Notes: generated by a model not told the origin, from the sequence alone. 40,782 nt of DNA from a virus (IMGVR_UViG_3300044823_000222:1-40782), one strand, 5' to 3'. Positions 25,634 through 32,161 are shown, numbered from the stretch's first letter. Made by a program: numbers and translations.

Positions 25634-25673
25634 ATCCAAATATTACAGCCCCAACAAACAGGATAACAATCAT
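25530..25673 (-). CDS. Possible small membrane protein, antisense to ejection gene
   Basis: A 47-residue minus frame starting MIVILFVGAVIFGSIASLVV with AAAGGAG five bases before the ATG. The first 22 residues are a perfect-looking membrane helix and the tail is basic. About 100 bases lie antisense to the upstream gene, so it may be an accident, but the strong ribosome site is notable. Confidence 0.3.
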   Translation of the reverse strand: MIVILFVGAVIFGSIASLVVLTVLRASWSMLKDGSFRRRLAQLREKR

Positions 25674-25725
25674 TTAGCTCCTTTCACCCACACTTTAACC
25701 CTTAATCGATAACCCGTCAAATCGG

Positions 25726-25734
25726 TTATCCACA
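25726..25734 (+). promoter_or_regulatory. DnaA box
   Basis: A perfect TTATCCACA eight bases before the ATG at 25743, where a ribosome site would normally be. Confidence 0.5.
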
Positions 25735-25742
25735 AGCAACCT

Positions 25743-26204
25743 ATGTCCGACCAATTAACTGACCACGATGTTCTAACTACTCTCGTTGCAAACGTAACTA
25801 ACTTGGCTAAAAGCCAGGACGAATTTCGCAAGGAGATGAAAGAGAGTATCGATGACCTTAAAAACAACTATTCAAGCCGCATACAGGGGATAGAAGATTT
25901 TAAGAATAACGCGGACAAAGTCTTTGCGGCCAAGCACGACCAGGATGGTGTTAACGACGATTTGTATAAACAGGTAAACTCGCTTAAACAATGGCGGTCA
26001 TACACGGCCGGAGCATTGGCGATAGTCACGATAATAGTCCTACCTATCATGGCGTGGCTTGCCGTTTCCGTAGTCAATCATATCGCCGATGACAAAGCCA
26101 ACCAAGTAACTGTCCAACAAATTCAGAATACCTACAACGGACTTAATCAGACTCTTTCTACTTTACAGACTGAGATTCAAAATCACATTAACCAAAGCAA
26201 ATAA
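25743..26204 (+). CDS. Coiled-coil protein with one membrane helix, lysis-related candidate
   Basis: A 153-residue protein. Residues 1-80 form a charged coiled coil (DEFRKEMKESIDDLKNNYSS), residues about 88-112 are one membrane helix (AGALAIVTIIVLPIMAWLAV), and the rest is helical and Gln/Asn-rich. This layout resembles hemolysin XhlA or other membrane accessory proteins of phage lysis modules. It is followed after one base by a papain-like protease gene and later by the holin and lysozyme-like genes. A DnaA box overlaps its expected ribosome site. Function is inferred from layout only. Confidence 0.6.
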   Translation: MSDQLTDHDVLTTLVANVTNLAKSQDEFRKEMKESIDDLKNNYSSRIQGIEDFKNNADKVFAAKHDQDGVNDDLYKQVNSLKQWRSYTAGALAIVTIIVLPIMAWLAVSVVNHIADDKANQVTVQQIQNTYNGLNQTLSTLQTEIQNHINQSK

Positions 26205-26205
26205 T

Positions 26206-27099
26206 ATGATTGACCAACTTCCCAAAGGCGCTATCCCAGACGCCCCCGATAACCGAGACTTCGCCGCAGCTCCCTTTTTAGCGAGCCTGCCTGCCGTGGA
26301 CTGGAGCAAAGGTTCCGGCCTTCCCCGGCCGGCGCTCCGCGACCAGAATACTGCTGATGCTTGTGTAGCCCACGCCTGGAGTTATTACCACCAGCAGATT
26401 AAGGGTTTGGAGTTTTCCCGCCGTGACCTCTTTGCGCGCATCGCCCAAACATACGGAGCGCAGATCCGCGACGGCGGCGTCGCTATCGTAAACCAAGGTC
26501 AGCAAACCGAGGCTGAATTACCTGACCCCAATCCCGAAAACCCTGCCAATATGCGCGACAAGACCGGCCTTGATTTAGCCAAGGAGCGCGACGACCAGGA
26601 ACTGAACTCATTTGTCGTTCCAAACGACATCGATTCTACCGCCAAAGCCATTGCGGCTTATAAGGGCGTAGCCTTTGGTGTTCAGGGAACCAACGCAGGA
26701 TGGCAGGATATGGTCAACCCAAACCCACCCACCGCCGCGGAAATGGCCACAGCGGGACAGGCAAATAGCCCGCTATGGGGCCACGCCCTGTACGCCGTGG
26801 ACTTCCACATCCACAGCGACGGGCAAAAGTGCATAATCGCGGCCACGAGCTGGCCGAGCGCCGGAATCACCGAACATCATATCAGGCAAAATTATTTTAC
26901 ATCAGGCAACACTTTTTCGCCGTGGACCCTGATACCAAAGGAGCAACAAATGAACCAAGCAATAGTGGTGAAGTCTAAAACGTCACCACAAGTTTACATC
27001 TGCTACAAAGTACCGGATATGGATTGGTTGCAGAAGACTTGCAACATTCAGGCGATAGCTTACGACCCGGCAAACATTCCTGATTCCGACAGTTTGTAA
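26206..27099 (+). CDS. Papain-like (C1 family) cysteine protease
   Basis: A 297-residue protein. RDQNTADACVAHAWSYYH gives Gln47 and Cys53, the oxyanion-hole Gln and nucleophile of C1 peptidases. SPLWGHALYAVDFHIHSDGQ supplies the catalytic His near residue 192, and IIAATSWPSAG sits where NSWG normally lies, so the usual Asn is replaced by Thr. There is no signal peptide. The start PDAPDNRDFAAAP matches the D.RD prelude of bacterial C1 peptidases. It is the last gene of the structural operon. It could be a virion protease, a lysis aid or a host-protein degrading enzyme. The Asn replacement means activity needs proof. Confidence 0.7.
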   Translation: MIDQLPKGAIPDAPDNRDFAAAPFLASLPAVDWSKGSGLPRPALRDQNTADACVAHAWSYYHQQIKGLEFSRRDLFARIAQTYGAQIRDGGVAIVNQGQQTEAELPDPNPENPANMRDKTGLDLAKERDDQELNSFVVPNDIDSTAKAIAAYKGVAFGVQGTNAGWQDMVNPNPPTAAEMATAGQANSPLWGHALYAVDFHIHSDGQKCIIAATSWPSAGITEHHIRQNYFTSGNTFSPWTLIPKEQQMNQAIVVKSKTSPQVYICYKVPDMDWLQKTCNIQAIAYDPANIPDSDSL

Positions 27100-27102
27100 C
27101 AT

Positions 27103-27111
27103 TGTGGATAA
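27103..27111 (-). promoter_or_regulatory. DnaA box (minus strand)
   Basis: A perfect box three bases after the protease stop codon. It shares the 18-base sequence TGTGGATAACTGATTTGC with 3426-3443. Confidence 0.55.
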
Positions 27112-27187
27112 CTGATTTGCAAGTTTCCCCAAAAGGATTATATTTTAGTTAGCTAGCCTTTTTGACCTTTAGGCCAGCACTTTTACC

Positions 27188-27304
27188 GGAGGGGCAGGTT
27201 TTGTCTCCAGCCCAAATGGAGTCTTTGGTCCTAGCCCCTCCACCCCCTATTCGCTTTCAGATGACGCGCTCTTAAGAGATGAAGTCATAATCTCTTAATC
27301 GCGT
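27188..27304 (+). promoter_or_regulatory. Structured leader upstream of the DUF932 gene
   Basis: Three stems in order: GGAGGGGC (27188-27195) with GCCCCTCC (27234-27241), enclosing CTCCA/TGGAG (27205-27209, 27217-27221); then TTAAGAGAT (27272-27280) with ATCTCTTAA (27290-27298), extended outward by ACGCG/CGCGT across a small internal loop. The region spans most of the 27112-27352 gap. It may be an attenuator or ligand-sensing leader; no known riboswitch core was recognised. Confidence 0.5.
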
Positions 27305-27352
27305 GCCACCCGCAAGTGAATTGCGGAATTTGACTACTCCAAGGAGGAGATA

Positions 27353-28078
27353 TTGTCTGACGTTACTGTTACGCTCTGTTCGCAAACAAGAACGATTGGC
27401 CGGCAAGAGCTGGCACTCGTACCCTTTCCGCAATCCACGCTCACCCACAAAGTTGTGCCGCACCACGAGGTGGTAAACGCGCTCGTTGAAACTCTCGGTT
27501 TCCGGCACATCGGCGTTGTGAAAGACCAGTACGCCGTCTCCCGAGACGGTATGAAGCTATTCGGCACGATGGAACTGGAAACTACCAGCCATGGCGTACG
27601 CTTCGCTCTCGGCATCCGCAACAGCCACGACAAGAGCCTATCCCTCGGCATCACAGTAGGCTACAAAGTCCTGGTTTGTGACAATCTTAGTTTTTGGGGC
27701 GACTTCACCCCCGTGATGCGCAAGCACACCAAGAACTTCGAACTGCTTCCTGCTCTCGCATACGGCATTGACCAGATGCAGCGCAACTTCCAGCCGATGG
27801 TTGCCGACATCGAACGCTGGCAGGACAGCCAGCTCACCGACGTTGCCGCCCGCCTGCTCATCTACGAGGCGTTCATCGAGGGCACGCTGGACATTCCCCG
27901 CCACCTGGCCAGGCCGGTACACCAAGCCTACTTCAATCCCGCGCACGAGGAATTTGCGCCCCGCACCATGTGGAGCCTCCAGAACGGCTTTACCGAAACC
28001 TTCAAGCAGTTGGAGCCTATTCCGATGGTGAAGGCCACCAACGAACTCGCGGGCTGGTTTGCCGCCAAGCACCTGTAA
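27353..28078 (+). CDS. DUF932-family phage/plasmid protein
   Basis: A TTG start with a strong AAGGAGGA ribosome site five bases upstream; no ATG fits. The 241-residue protein has the DUF932 pattern: AVSRDGMKLFGTMELET, VRFALGIRNSHDKSLSLGIT, VGYKVLVCDNLSFWGDF and FELLPALAYGIDQMQRNFQP. Members occur in phages and plasmids and are often encoded near replication or defence genes; their biochemistry is unclear. It is preceded by a structured leader and followed by a hairpin. The strong ribosome site suggests high translation despite the TTG. Confidence 0.8.
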   Translation: MSDVTVTLCSQTRTIGRQELALVPFPQSTLTHKVVPHHEVVNALVETLGFRHIGVVKDQYAVSRDGMKLFGTMELETTSHGVRFALGIRNSHDKSLSLGITVGYKVLVCDNLSFWGDFTPVMRKHTKNFELLPALAYGIDQMQRNFQPMVADIERWQDSQLTDVAARLLIYEAFIEGTLDIPRHLARPVHQAYFNPAHEEFAPRTMWSLQNGFTETFKQLEPIPMVKATNELAGWFAAKHL

Positions 28079-28084
28079 CACCTT

Positions 28085-28110
28085 GGGGCGGCAGAAAAAA
28101 CCACCGCCCC
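28085..28110 (+). terminator. Hairpin GGGGCGG/CCGCCCC
   Basis: A 7-bp GC stem with an A-rich loop seven bases after the DUF932 stop. The following bases ACAACTTT are only weakly T-rich, so termination may be partial. Confidence 0.5.
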
Positions 28111-28118
28111 ACAACTTT

Positions 28119-28292
28119 ATGAAACATAGATATATTGTCCGCACATTTGTGGAAGCTAAAACACCGCAAGAAGCCCTTCGCTTAGCAAGGAAGATGAACC
28201 CTCACGAGGTGTATTTTGATACTGAAATTTGGAAGATGTCAGATTATGCTCTTAAAGAGAAAGAGCGCAAGATAGGCTTTAAGGAAAAATAG
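28119..28292 (+). CDS. 57-residue basic hypothetical protein
   Basis: The protein starts at the ATG at 28119 (MKHRYIVRTFVEAKTPQEAL) and ends with KERKIGFKEK; the longer frame from 28059 lies over the DUF932 end and hairpin. The fold looks beta-alpha-beta-like, as in small phage proteins with a TPQEALRLA core for which there is no assigned function. A terminator-like hairpin follows. Confidence 0.55.
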   Translation: MKHRYIVRTFVEAKTPQEALRLARKMNPHEVYFDTEIWKMSDYALKEKERKIGFKEK

Positions 28293-28336
28293 CCAGCTAA
28301 CCCTCCAGCCTACCCCTGGAGCAAAAATAAAAAGCT

Positions 28337-28367
28337 CCAAGCCTGCTCCGGCTTGAGCCGGGCTTGG
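28337..28367. terminator. Terminator-like hairpin
   Basis: CCAAGCC/GGCTTGG stem with an inner CCGGC/GCCGG stem. On the plus strand it is followed by GGGTTAG, on the minus strand by an AGCTTTTTATTTTTG T-rich stretch, so it works best for minus-strand transcripts or bidirectionally. Confidence 0.5.
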
Positions 28368-28497
28368 GGGTTAGCTCGATAATTCAATAACGGAAGCCCT
28401 GTACTTCCGTAATCCACCTAATAATTCACCGCTGGAAAACTTTGTCGGAGAACTGACGGAGGGCTGGCCAGACAAGACTACAAGCGACAAAACACAT

Positions 28498-28662
28498 ATG
28501 CGTGAAATCATCATCTTTGCTCTTACTTTTGGCGTTGCTTTTATTTGCGGGGCTTCTTTTGGTGAGTCCGTCGCATACGACCGAGCCACGAGACAGCTTT
28601 TTCGACAACCTGAGACTGCAACACCAAGCAAGTGTCGAGCGACACAAACACCAAAGTCTTAG
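28498..28662 (+). other. Alternative frame with N-terminal membrane helix over the lysin start
   Basis: An ATG frame of 54 residues (MREIIIFALTFGVAFICGAS...) begins four bases before the GTG of the lysozyme-like gene in the +1-offset frame. Both frames encode a hydrophobic helix, in part because T-rich codons are hydrophobic in either frame. Confidence 0.3.
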
Positions 28663-29014
28663 TCGGTTCTTTAAGTATTACCACTGTCCCGACATCGCTT
28701 ACCAACTCATTAACGACTTCCTATATGCCGCAGACAAAAACAATCTCGACTATCGAATTATACCCGCCGTGTTTCTCCAAGAGTCAAGCTGCGGGAAACA
28801 CTACCCAGAAGATACGAATAACGTACTCGGATGGGACAGTGCTAGAAAAACCTTTGCAACCATTCCTGAATGTATTGGTTTCGTGGCTGAACGGTTCGCA
28901 AATGGAAGATACTATCAAGGCAAAAGTCTAATCCAAAAACTTCTGGCTTATAATCCTAATCCCGCCTACGGCCCGAAGATTTTAAAACTAATGGCGGAGA
29001 TAGAAACTCAATAA
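28502..29014 (+). CDS. Lysozyme/transglycosylase-like enzyme with signal-anchor (endolysin candidate)
   Basis: A GTG start gives 170 residues. Residues 3-22 are a hydrophobic signal or anchor (SSSLLLLLALLLFAGLLLV). The soluble part has IIPAVFLQESSCGKHYPEDT, with Glu in the position of the catalytic acid of lysozyme-like transglycosylases, then NNVLGWDSARKTFATIPECI and AERFANGRYYQGKSLIQKLL, the typical end of the fold. It should cut peptidoglycan, probably in lysis, and the signal-anchor suggests export independent of the holin pore. The holin-like gene follows after one base. The start is uncertain because an ATG in another frame lies just upstream. Confidence 0.65.
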   Translation: MKSSSLLLLLALLLFAGLLLVSPSHTTEPRDSFFDNLRLQHQASVERHKHQSLSRFFKYYHCPDIAYQLINDFLYAADKNNLDYRIIPAVFLQESSCGKHYPEDTNNVLGWDSARKTFATIPECIGFVAERFANGRYYQGKSLIQKLLAYNPNPAYGPKILKLMAEIETQ

Positions 29015-29015
29015 T

Positions 29016-29237
29016 ATGCTCGCTAGATTCTTTATGAAGATAGTTCTGGCTTTCCGCTCCAAAACCTGCTGGGCGATTGCCACGTTCCTTCTCGCTCAGT
29101 TGCCGGCAATCAAAAACCAAGTGCCTCCAACCTGGCAGGCGGTGATTGATGTTGTCTTGGGGTTACTGGCTATGTACTTCCGAATGAACCCAAACCCAAC
29201 GCTGGATGCTTCTCTACAAGTAGTAAATCAACAGTAA
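29016..29237 (+). CDS. Holin-like small membrane protein
   Basis: A 73-residue protein with two hydrophobic segments, about residues 16-32 (SKTCWAIATFLLAQLPAI) and 42-56 (VIDVVLGLLAMYFR), a polar N-terminus and a polar tail (MNPNPTLDASLQVVNQQ). The SKTxWAI...P...AVIDVVLG..YFR pattern is common in phage holins next to lysozyme-like genes. It is packed one base after the enzyme gene and overlaps the next by one base. It should form the membrane lesion timing lysis. Confidence 0.65.
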   Translation: MLARFFMKIVLAFRSKTCWAIATFLLAQLPAIKNQVPPTWQAVIDVVLGLLAMYFRMNPNPTLDASLQVVNQQ

Positions 29238-29431
29238 TGCCAGTCGAAACAATCACCTGCATTTATTGCGGCGCAAGGCTGGCGCACCACCATCTGCCCC
29301 GCCACTATCAAACGAAATGCCTATGGCCATCTGGACAAAATGCCCCAAGCACCGAGCCAAATACGAACGAGGAAAAGGCTGCCCAAAATGTACCCCAGCC
29401 CCAAGATGCCAAAAGTGTGGGGCAGTCTTAA
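29237..29431 (+). CDS. Zinc-finger small protein A
   Basis: A 64-residue frame whose ATG overlaps the holin stop. It begins MPVETITCIYCGARLAHHHL and has CxxCGAxL...HYxxKC, a zinc-finger-like pattern. After residue about 30 the sequence turns Asn/Gln/Pro-rich and looks unlike a fold. A second frame overlaps it with a related finger. Confidence 0.4.
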   Translation: MPVETITCIYCGARLAHHHLPRHYQTKCLWPSGQNAPSTEPNTNEEKAAQNVPQPQDAKSVGQS

Positions 29432-29466
29432 GACGGCAGTTCGACCATTACGCCAAATGCCCGTAA
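29317..29466 (+). CDS. Zinc-finger small protein B
   Basis: From the ATG at 29317 or 29323 this frame reads MPMAIWTKCPKHRAKYERGK, then GCPKCTPAPRCQKCGAVLRR and FDHYAKCP. The CxxCGAxL...HYAKC finger echoes the one in the overlapping frame, and an extra CPKH/CPKC pair precedes it. It lies in the -1 frame relative to protein A. Either the two are overlapping genes or a frameshift joins them into one two-finger protein. Confidence 0.45.
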   Translation: MPMAIWTKCPKHRAKYERGKGCPKCTPAPRCQKCGAVLRRQFDHYAKCP

Positions 29467-29524
29467 AGCCCTGCTAGACGCCAAAATCTCCTCCAGGCGG
29501 GACGGAATCGTCCTGCCCTGAACA

Positions 29525-29580
29525 GAGAAGCCACCTGCCCGAACCAACGAATAGCAGTGAATGGCTTCTCCCTTTAGTAA
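29525..29580 (+). promoter_or_regulatory. Inverted repeat GAGAAGCCA/TGGCTTCTC
   Basis: A perfect 9-bp stem with a 38-base loop, ending three bases before the TTAGTAAGGAGG ribosome site of the next gene. A second short hairpin GGACG/CGTCC lies just upstream. Likely a terminator or attenuator. Confidence 0.5.
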
Positions 29581-29595
29581 GGAGGACCTTTATAA

Positions 29596-29757
29596 ATGAA
29601 GACTTGGGCGACCGAGAAGTCTGTCACGACTCTACGGCTTTGCCAAACCTGCAAGAAAGAAACGCCGCACGAAATTCACACAGGCGACGGTTGCCGTTGC
29701 TATGTGTGTGTTCCGTGCAAGCAACGGGCCGAGCTGTACGAGCAGAACAGGGACTGA
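29596..29757 (+). CDS. 53-residue zinc-ribbon protein
   Basis: The ATG has a strong AAGGAGG ribosome site. The protein begins MKTWATEKSVTTLRLCQTCK and holds CQTC, then GCRCYVCVPCKQRAE, enough for a zinc ribbon. It ends at TGA. The same reading frame stays open after that TGA through a second zinc-ribbon segment. No family was recognised beyond the zinc motif. Confidence 0.55.
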   Translation: MKTWATEKSVTTLRLCQTCKKETPHEIHTGDGCRCYVCVPCKQRAELYEQNRD

Positions 29758-29784
29758 TATGCGGTACTCACCGCAAAGGAGGCG

Positions 29785-29967
29785 ATTACGTCTATTCAAA
29801 TTGAGACGGTATACTGCCCGCATTGCCATCTGCGGACGCCGAACAAGAACAGGAAATGCACGCATTGCGGATCTGAAATCCACGCCGACCAAATGGAAGT
29901 AGCCCGCTTCGCGCACAAGGAGGTGATTCACATCTCACCGGCAATGGCCGGCGCCATCCCCAACTAG
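29785..29967 (+). CDS. Zinc-ribbon protein without AUG-type start
   Basis: The frame reads ITSIQIETVYCPHCHLRTPN then KNRKCTHCGSEIHADQ, a clear CxxC/CxxC zinc ribbon, and ends at TAG. A perfect AAGGAGG lies at 29776-29782, but no ATG, GTG or TTG follows in frame; ATT at 29785 or 29794, or ACG at 29788, are the only nearby options. The frame is also continuous with the 53-residue gene upstream across its TGA stop. A second AAGGAGGTGATT occurs inside the coding part. Start is therefore unresolved. Confidence 0.4.
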   Translation: MTSIQIETVYCPHCHLRTPNKNRKCTHCGSEIHADQMEVARFAHKEVIHISPAMAGAIPN

Positions 29968-30031
29968 CCGCTACGTTCTCCCGCCAGCTTCCCCGCAGTT
30001 GCAATTCCCGCCAAGGGCGCAAGTCCCATCC

Positions 30032-30065
30032 AGGCCGCATTATGTTTCGTGCGGCCTAAACTTTT
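30032..30065 (+). terminator. Terminator AGGCCGCA/TGCGGCCT
   Basis: An 8-bp GC-rich stem with a 10-base loop, followed by AAACTTTT. It closes the block of zinc-ribbon microproteins. Confidence 0.6.
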
Positions 30066-30094
30066 CCCTTGCAAACTAGTAAAGGAGTATGGTA

Positions 30095-30523
30095 ATGAAA
30101 GGTATGGCCACCGAAACTAAAGAAGTGAAGTCCAAGGCGCAACGCGCCAAAGAACTGAAAGAGAAGTACGAAGCCCTCATCGGCGAGGCTAAAGAAGAAC
30201 AACTGGCACTAGTCCAAACCGCCTTAACCGAACTGACAGGTATGGGGTTCGAGTACAAACTGGTAACGATGGACGAGTACCTCCGCCAGAATGCCCCCCA
30301 AATGCCAAAATCTGCCCCTAGGGCAACGAAAGCCGCCCCGAAGGCAAAGGAACCCGCACCTGGCCCATCGGCCAACTACGAGGCCGACAAGCATTGCCCC
30401 GTGTGCAAAGAGCAAGGTCACGATGGCAGGAAACATCGCCAGCACAAAGGGCCGTTCACGAACGAAGAACTGGCTGGGCTGGGCTTGCTGCCGCCGGAGC
30501 TTCCTATACCCGCTAAGGCATAA
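30095..30523 (+). CDS. Hypothetical protein with helical N-terminus and zinc-type C-terminus
   Basis: The ATG at 30095 has AAAGGAG seven bases upstream; the ATG at 30089 is too close to that site. The 142-residue protein opens with charged helices (AQRAKELKEKYEALIGEAKE), followed by a Pro/Ala/Lys linker (APRATKAAPKAKEPAPG) and a CPVCKEQGHDGRKHRQH segment, a Cys/His cluster likely to bind zinc. A bidirectional terminator follows. Function is unknown. Confidence 0.6.
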   Translation: MKGMATETKEVKSKAQRAKELKEKYEALIGEAKEEQLALVQTALTELTGMGFEYKLVTMDEYLRQNAPQMPKSAPRATKAAPKAKEPAPGPSANYEADKHCPVCKEQGHDGRKHRQHKGPFTNEELAGLGLLPPELPIPAKA

Positions 30524-30527
30524 CAAA

Positions 30528-30570
30528 AAGCCGAGAGGCGCTTTCCCCACGAGCGTCCCTCGGCTTCTCT
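30528..30570. terminator. Bidirectional terminator between convergent genes
   Basis: AAGCCGAG pairs with CTCGGCTT. The plus side is followed by CTCTTTAA and the minus side by TTTTTG, so it can end transcription from both convergent genes. Confidence 0.75.
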
Positions 30571-30972
30571 TTAATGATTCATCCACCCACATTGTGGGCA
30601 TACCGCCCATTCCTTATTTATCCAGTAAGCGCAGTTGTAGCACCGTCTAAAACCGCAATTCCTTTCCATATGCCACGAATGTTTTCCGTCCAGTCCAAGC
30701 ATGTGCCTTGCGGTTTCTGCTTTCGCCTGTGCCACTTCAGCCGCCTTGATGGAGTTGTAAATGTGTGTATCCGCCCGCTTGATTTGCATCCACAATCGCT
30801 TATAAGTCTTTTCGGACAGCCCCGTGTGCCGCCAATGGCGTTTGGGAGCCGGACTCTTCTTTTTCCGCCACTTGTTGGCTTTGCAGATGTCGCAGAACTT
30901 GCGCCGTCCGTTTGTACTATCGAACGTATTGGCGCATTTTGGCGTATGGCATTTTCGTTTGCGTAAAGGCAT
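30571..30972 (-). CDS. Multi-zinc-finger small protein
   Basis: A 133-residue protein. It begins MPLRKRKCHTPKCANTFDST and CDICKANKWRKKK, a basic zinc site, continues with a charged helix (HTGLSEKTYKRLWMQIKRAD), and ends with RCYNCAYWINKEWAVCPQCG, a second four-Cys ribbon. Two zinc modules joined by a helix suggest a nucleic-acid-binding protein. It is the last gene of a minus-strand cluster with the gp32-like and coiled-coil genes, so replication or recombination is a sensible context. No family was recognised. Confidence 0.6.
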   Translation of the reverse strand: MPLRKRKCHTPKCANTFDSTNGRRKFCDICKANKWRKKKSPAPKRHWRHTGLSEKTYKRLWMQIKRADTHIYNSIKAAEVAQAKAETARHMLGLDGKHSWHMERNCGFRRCYNCAYWINKEWAVCPQCGWMNH

Positions 30973-31016
30973 TTGAATGGGAGTCCGGCCCCCGACGAGG
31001 CCGAGCGTGTTATGGA

Positions 31017-31550
31017 TTATTTGAGGAAAGGCGGAGGAGTGGCCGGAGCCGGTGCGCCGTCAGAAAATGGCGCGGGTTCCGCGGCCTGGCCGTCCTGTTC
31101 TTTTAAGCCCTTGACGTAATCGGCAATGGAGCCCTTCTCACGAGCGGCGGCAATTTCTTCGCCGGTAATCTCCGTTCGGTTCGGGCTGGCCTGGACGTTG
31201 TACTCCACATTCATATTGCCGGCATTCTCGACTTTGATGTTCACGTCGTATGGCATCGGCATACCCTCGAACTTGTAGAACGGATCTTCTTCCAAGCTGG
31301 CAATCGCCTTGTAAATCACGTACGGCGCAAAATACGGTTTTACCTTGCCATCCTTGCGGTCGATGATGAACATGACGAATTTCTTAGTGACGCTCACCTT
31401 GCCGGTCTTTTGGTCTTTGTATTCGCTTTCGTGATAGACGCCTTCGGTCAACACGCGAATGATGTTGTTTCCGTTTGCGACTTTGAAGTATTCGCCTCCG
31501 CCCACTTTGCCGGACTCTTCGAGCTTCTTAAGATTTTCTAACATTGACAT
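31017..31550 (-). CDS. gp32-like single-stranded DNA-binding candidate
   Basis: A 177-residue protein. GEYFKVANGNNIIRVLTEGV is like the opening strand of phage ssDNA-binding proteins (the GxNxIRxL pattern), followed by KKFVMFIIDRKDGKVKPYFA. The C-terminus is acidic and low in complexity (EQDGQAAEPAPFSDGAP, ending TPPPFLK), as in ssDNA-binding proteins that recruit partners by their tail. It is the central gene of the minus cluster, 33 bases after the coiled-coil gene. It probably coats ssDNA during replication. I assign by pattern, not search; other OB-fold proteins are possible. Confidence 0.55.
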   Translation of the reverse strand: MSMLENLKKLEESGKVGGGEYFKVANGNNIIRVLTEGVYHESEYKDQKTGKVSVTKKFVMFIIDRKDGKVKPYFAPYVIYKAIASLEEDPFYKFEGMPMPYDVNIKVENAGNMNVEYNVQASPNRTEITGEEIAAAREKGSIADYVKGLKEQDGQAAEPAPFSDGAPAPATPPPFLK

Positions 31551-31583
31551 ATAGTTGATATTTCTAGCGCGAGATTGCGCTGG

Positions 31584-32003
31584 TTAATCTGTTGTTACTT
31601 TCCTGCGTTCCTCTTTGCCGCTTTCGCGGACAGAGAGATATTCCTTTTCCTGGATAGCCAGGCCGTCGATATCGGTCTTGCCCTCTTTGGCAATCTCTTT
31701 GGCGGCGCTGTTCCAGAACAAGTCATTGATGCTTTCGGAAACGTAATCCGTGAGCCCTTTCGCTTTTAGCGCGGCGACGGCTTTTGTTTCATCAAGCACC
31801 TGGACAGTCTTGCGGACCGCCCGCGTAACCGTGGCCTCTTGAAAGCGTTGAGATAAAACCCCAGCCTTCTTTAGCTCTTCGGTTATTTGGGTTTGTAGAG
31901 CGTCGCGCTTGGCCTTTAGCGGAGCGACAGCCTTTTCATAGGCTTCGTCGTAATCCGCAATTTGGCGGCGGCACTCCACAAGCTCCTTAACTTCGGCTTG
32001 CAT
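31584..32003 (-). CDS. Coiled-coil hypothetical protein
   Basis: A 139-residue protein: residues 1-55 are one long helix (MQAEVKELVECRRQIADYDE, then LKAKRDALQTQITEELKKAG), followed by a mixed domain (VTRAVRKTVQVLDETKAVAA, then LFWNSAAKEIAKEGKTDIDG). It is the first gene of the minus cluster, just before the ssDNA-binding candidate. Such helical proteins are often phage replication or recombination helpers, but no family was recognised. The start lies about 110 bases from a DnaA box in the divergent intergenic region. Confidence 0.6.
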   Translation of the reverse strand: MQAEVKELVECRRQIADYDEAYEKAVAPLKAKRDALQTQITEELKKAGVLSQRFQEATVTRAVRKTVQVLDETKAVAALKAKGLTDYVSESINDLFWNSAAKEIAKEGKTDIDGLAIQEKEYLSVRESGKEERRKVTTD

Positions 32004-32111
32004 ATTTGTGATGGTTGGTTTATAAAGTTGTCGGCCTTTACTATAGTTTGACAGGTTTTTTATATCTTGAAAAGACCCGCAAACATTGGGGTTTTGCTAC
32101 TTTGACGAAAG

Positions 32112-32120
32112 TTATCCACA
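32112..32120 (+). promoter_or_regulatory. DnaA box
   Basis: A perfect TTATCCACA in the divergent intergenic region between the minus replication-type cluster and the small plus gene at 32162. TTGAC occurs on each side of it. Confidence 0.55.
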
Positions 32121-32161
32121 GCGATTGACAGAGGGTGTACACTACTTCAAGGAGCGCTGCC

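Noticed and set aside
30574-30966. 130-residue plus-strand frame opposite the zinc-finger gene
   Set aside because: It lacks any ribosome site and family feature; the minus frame has two clear zinc sites.
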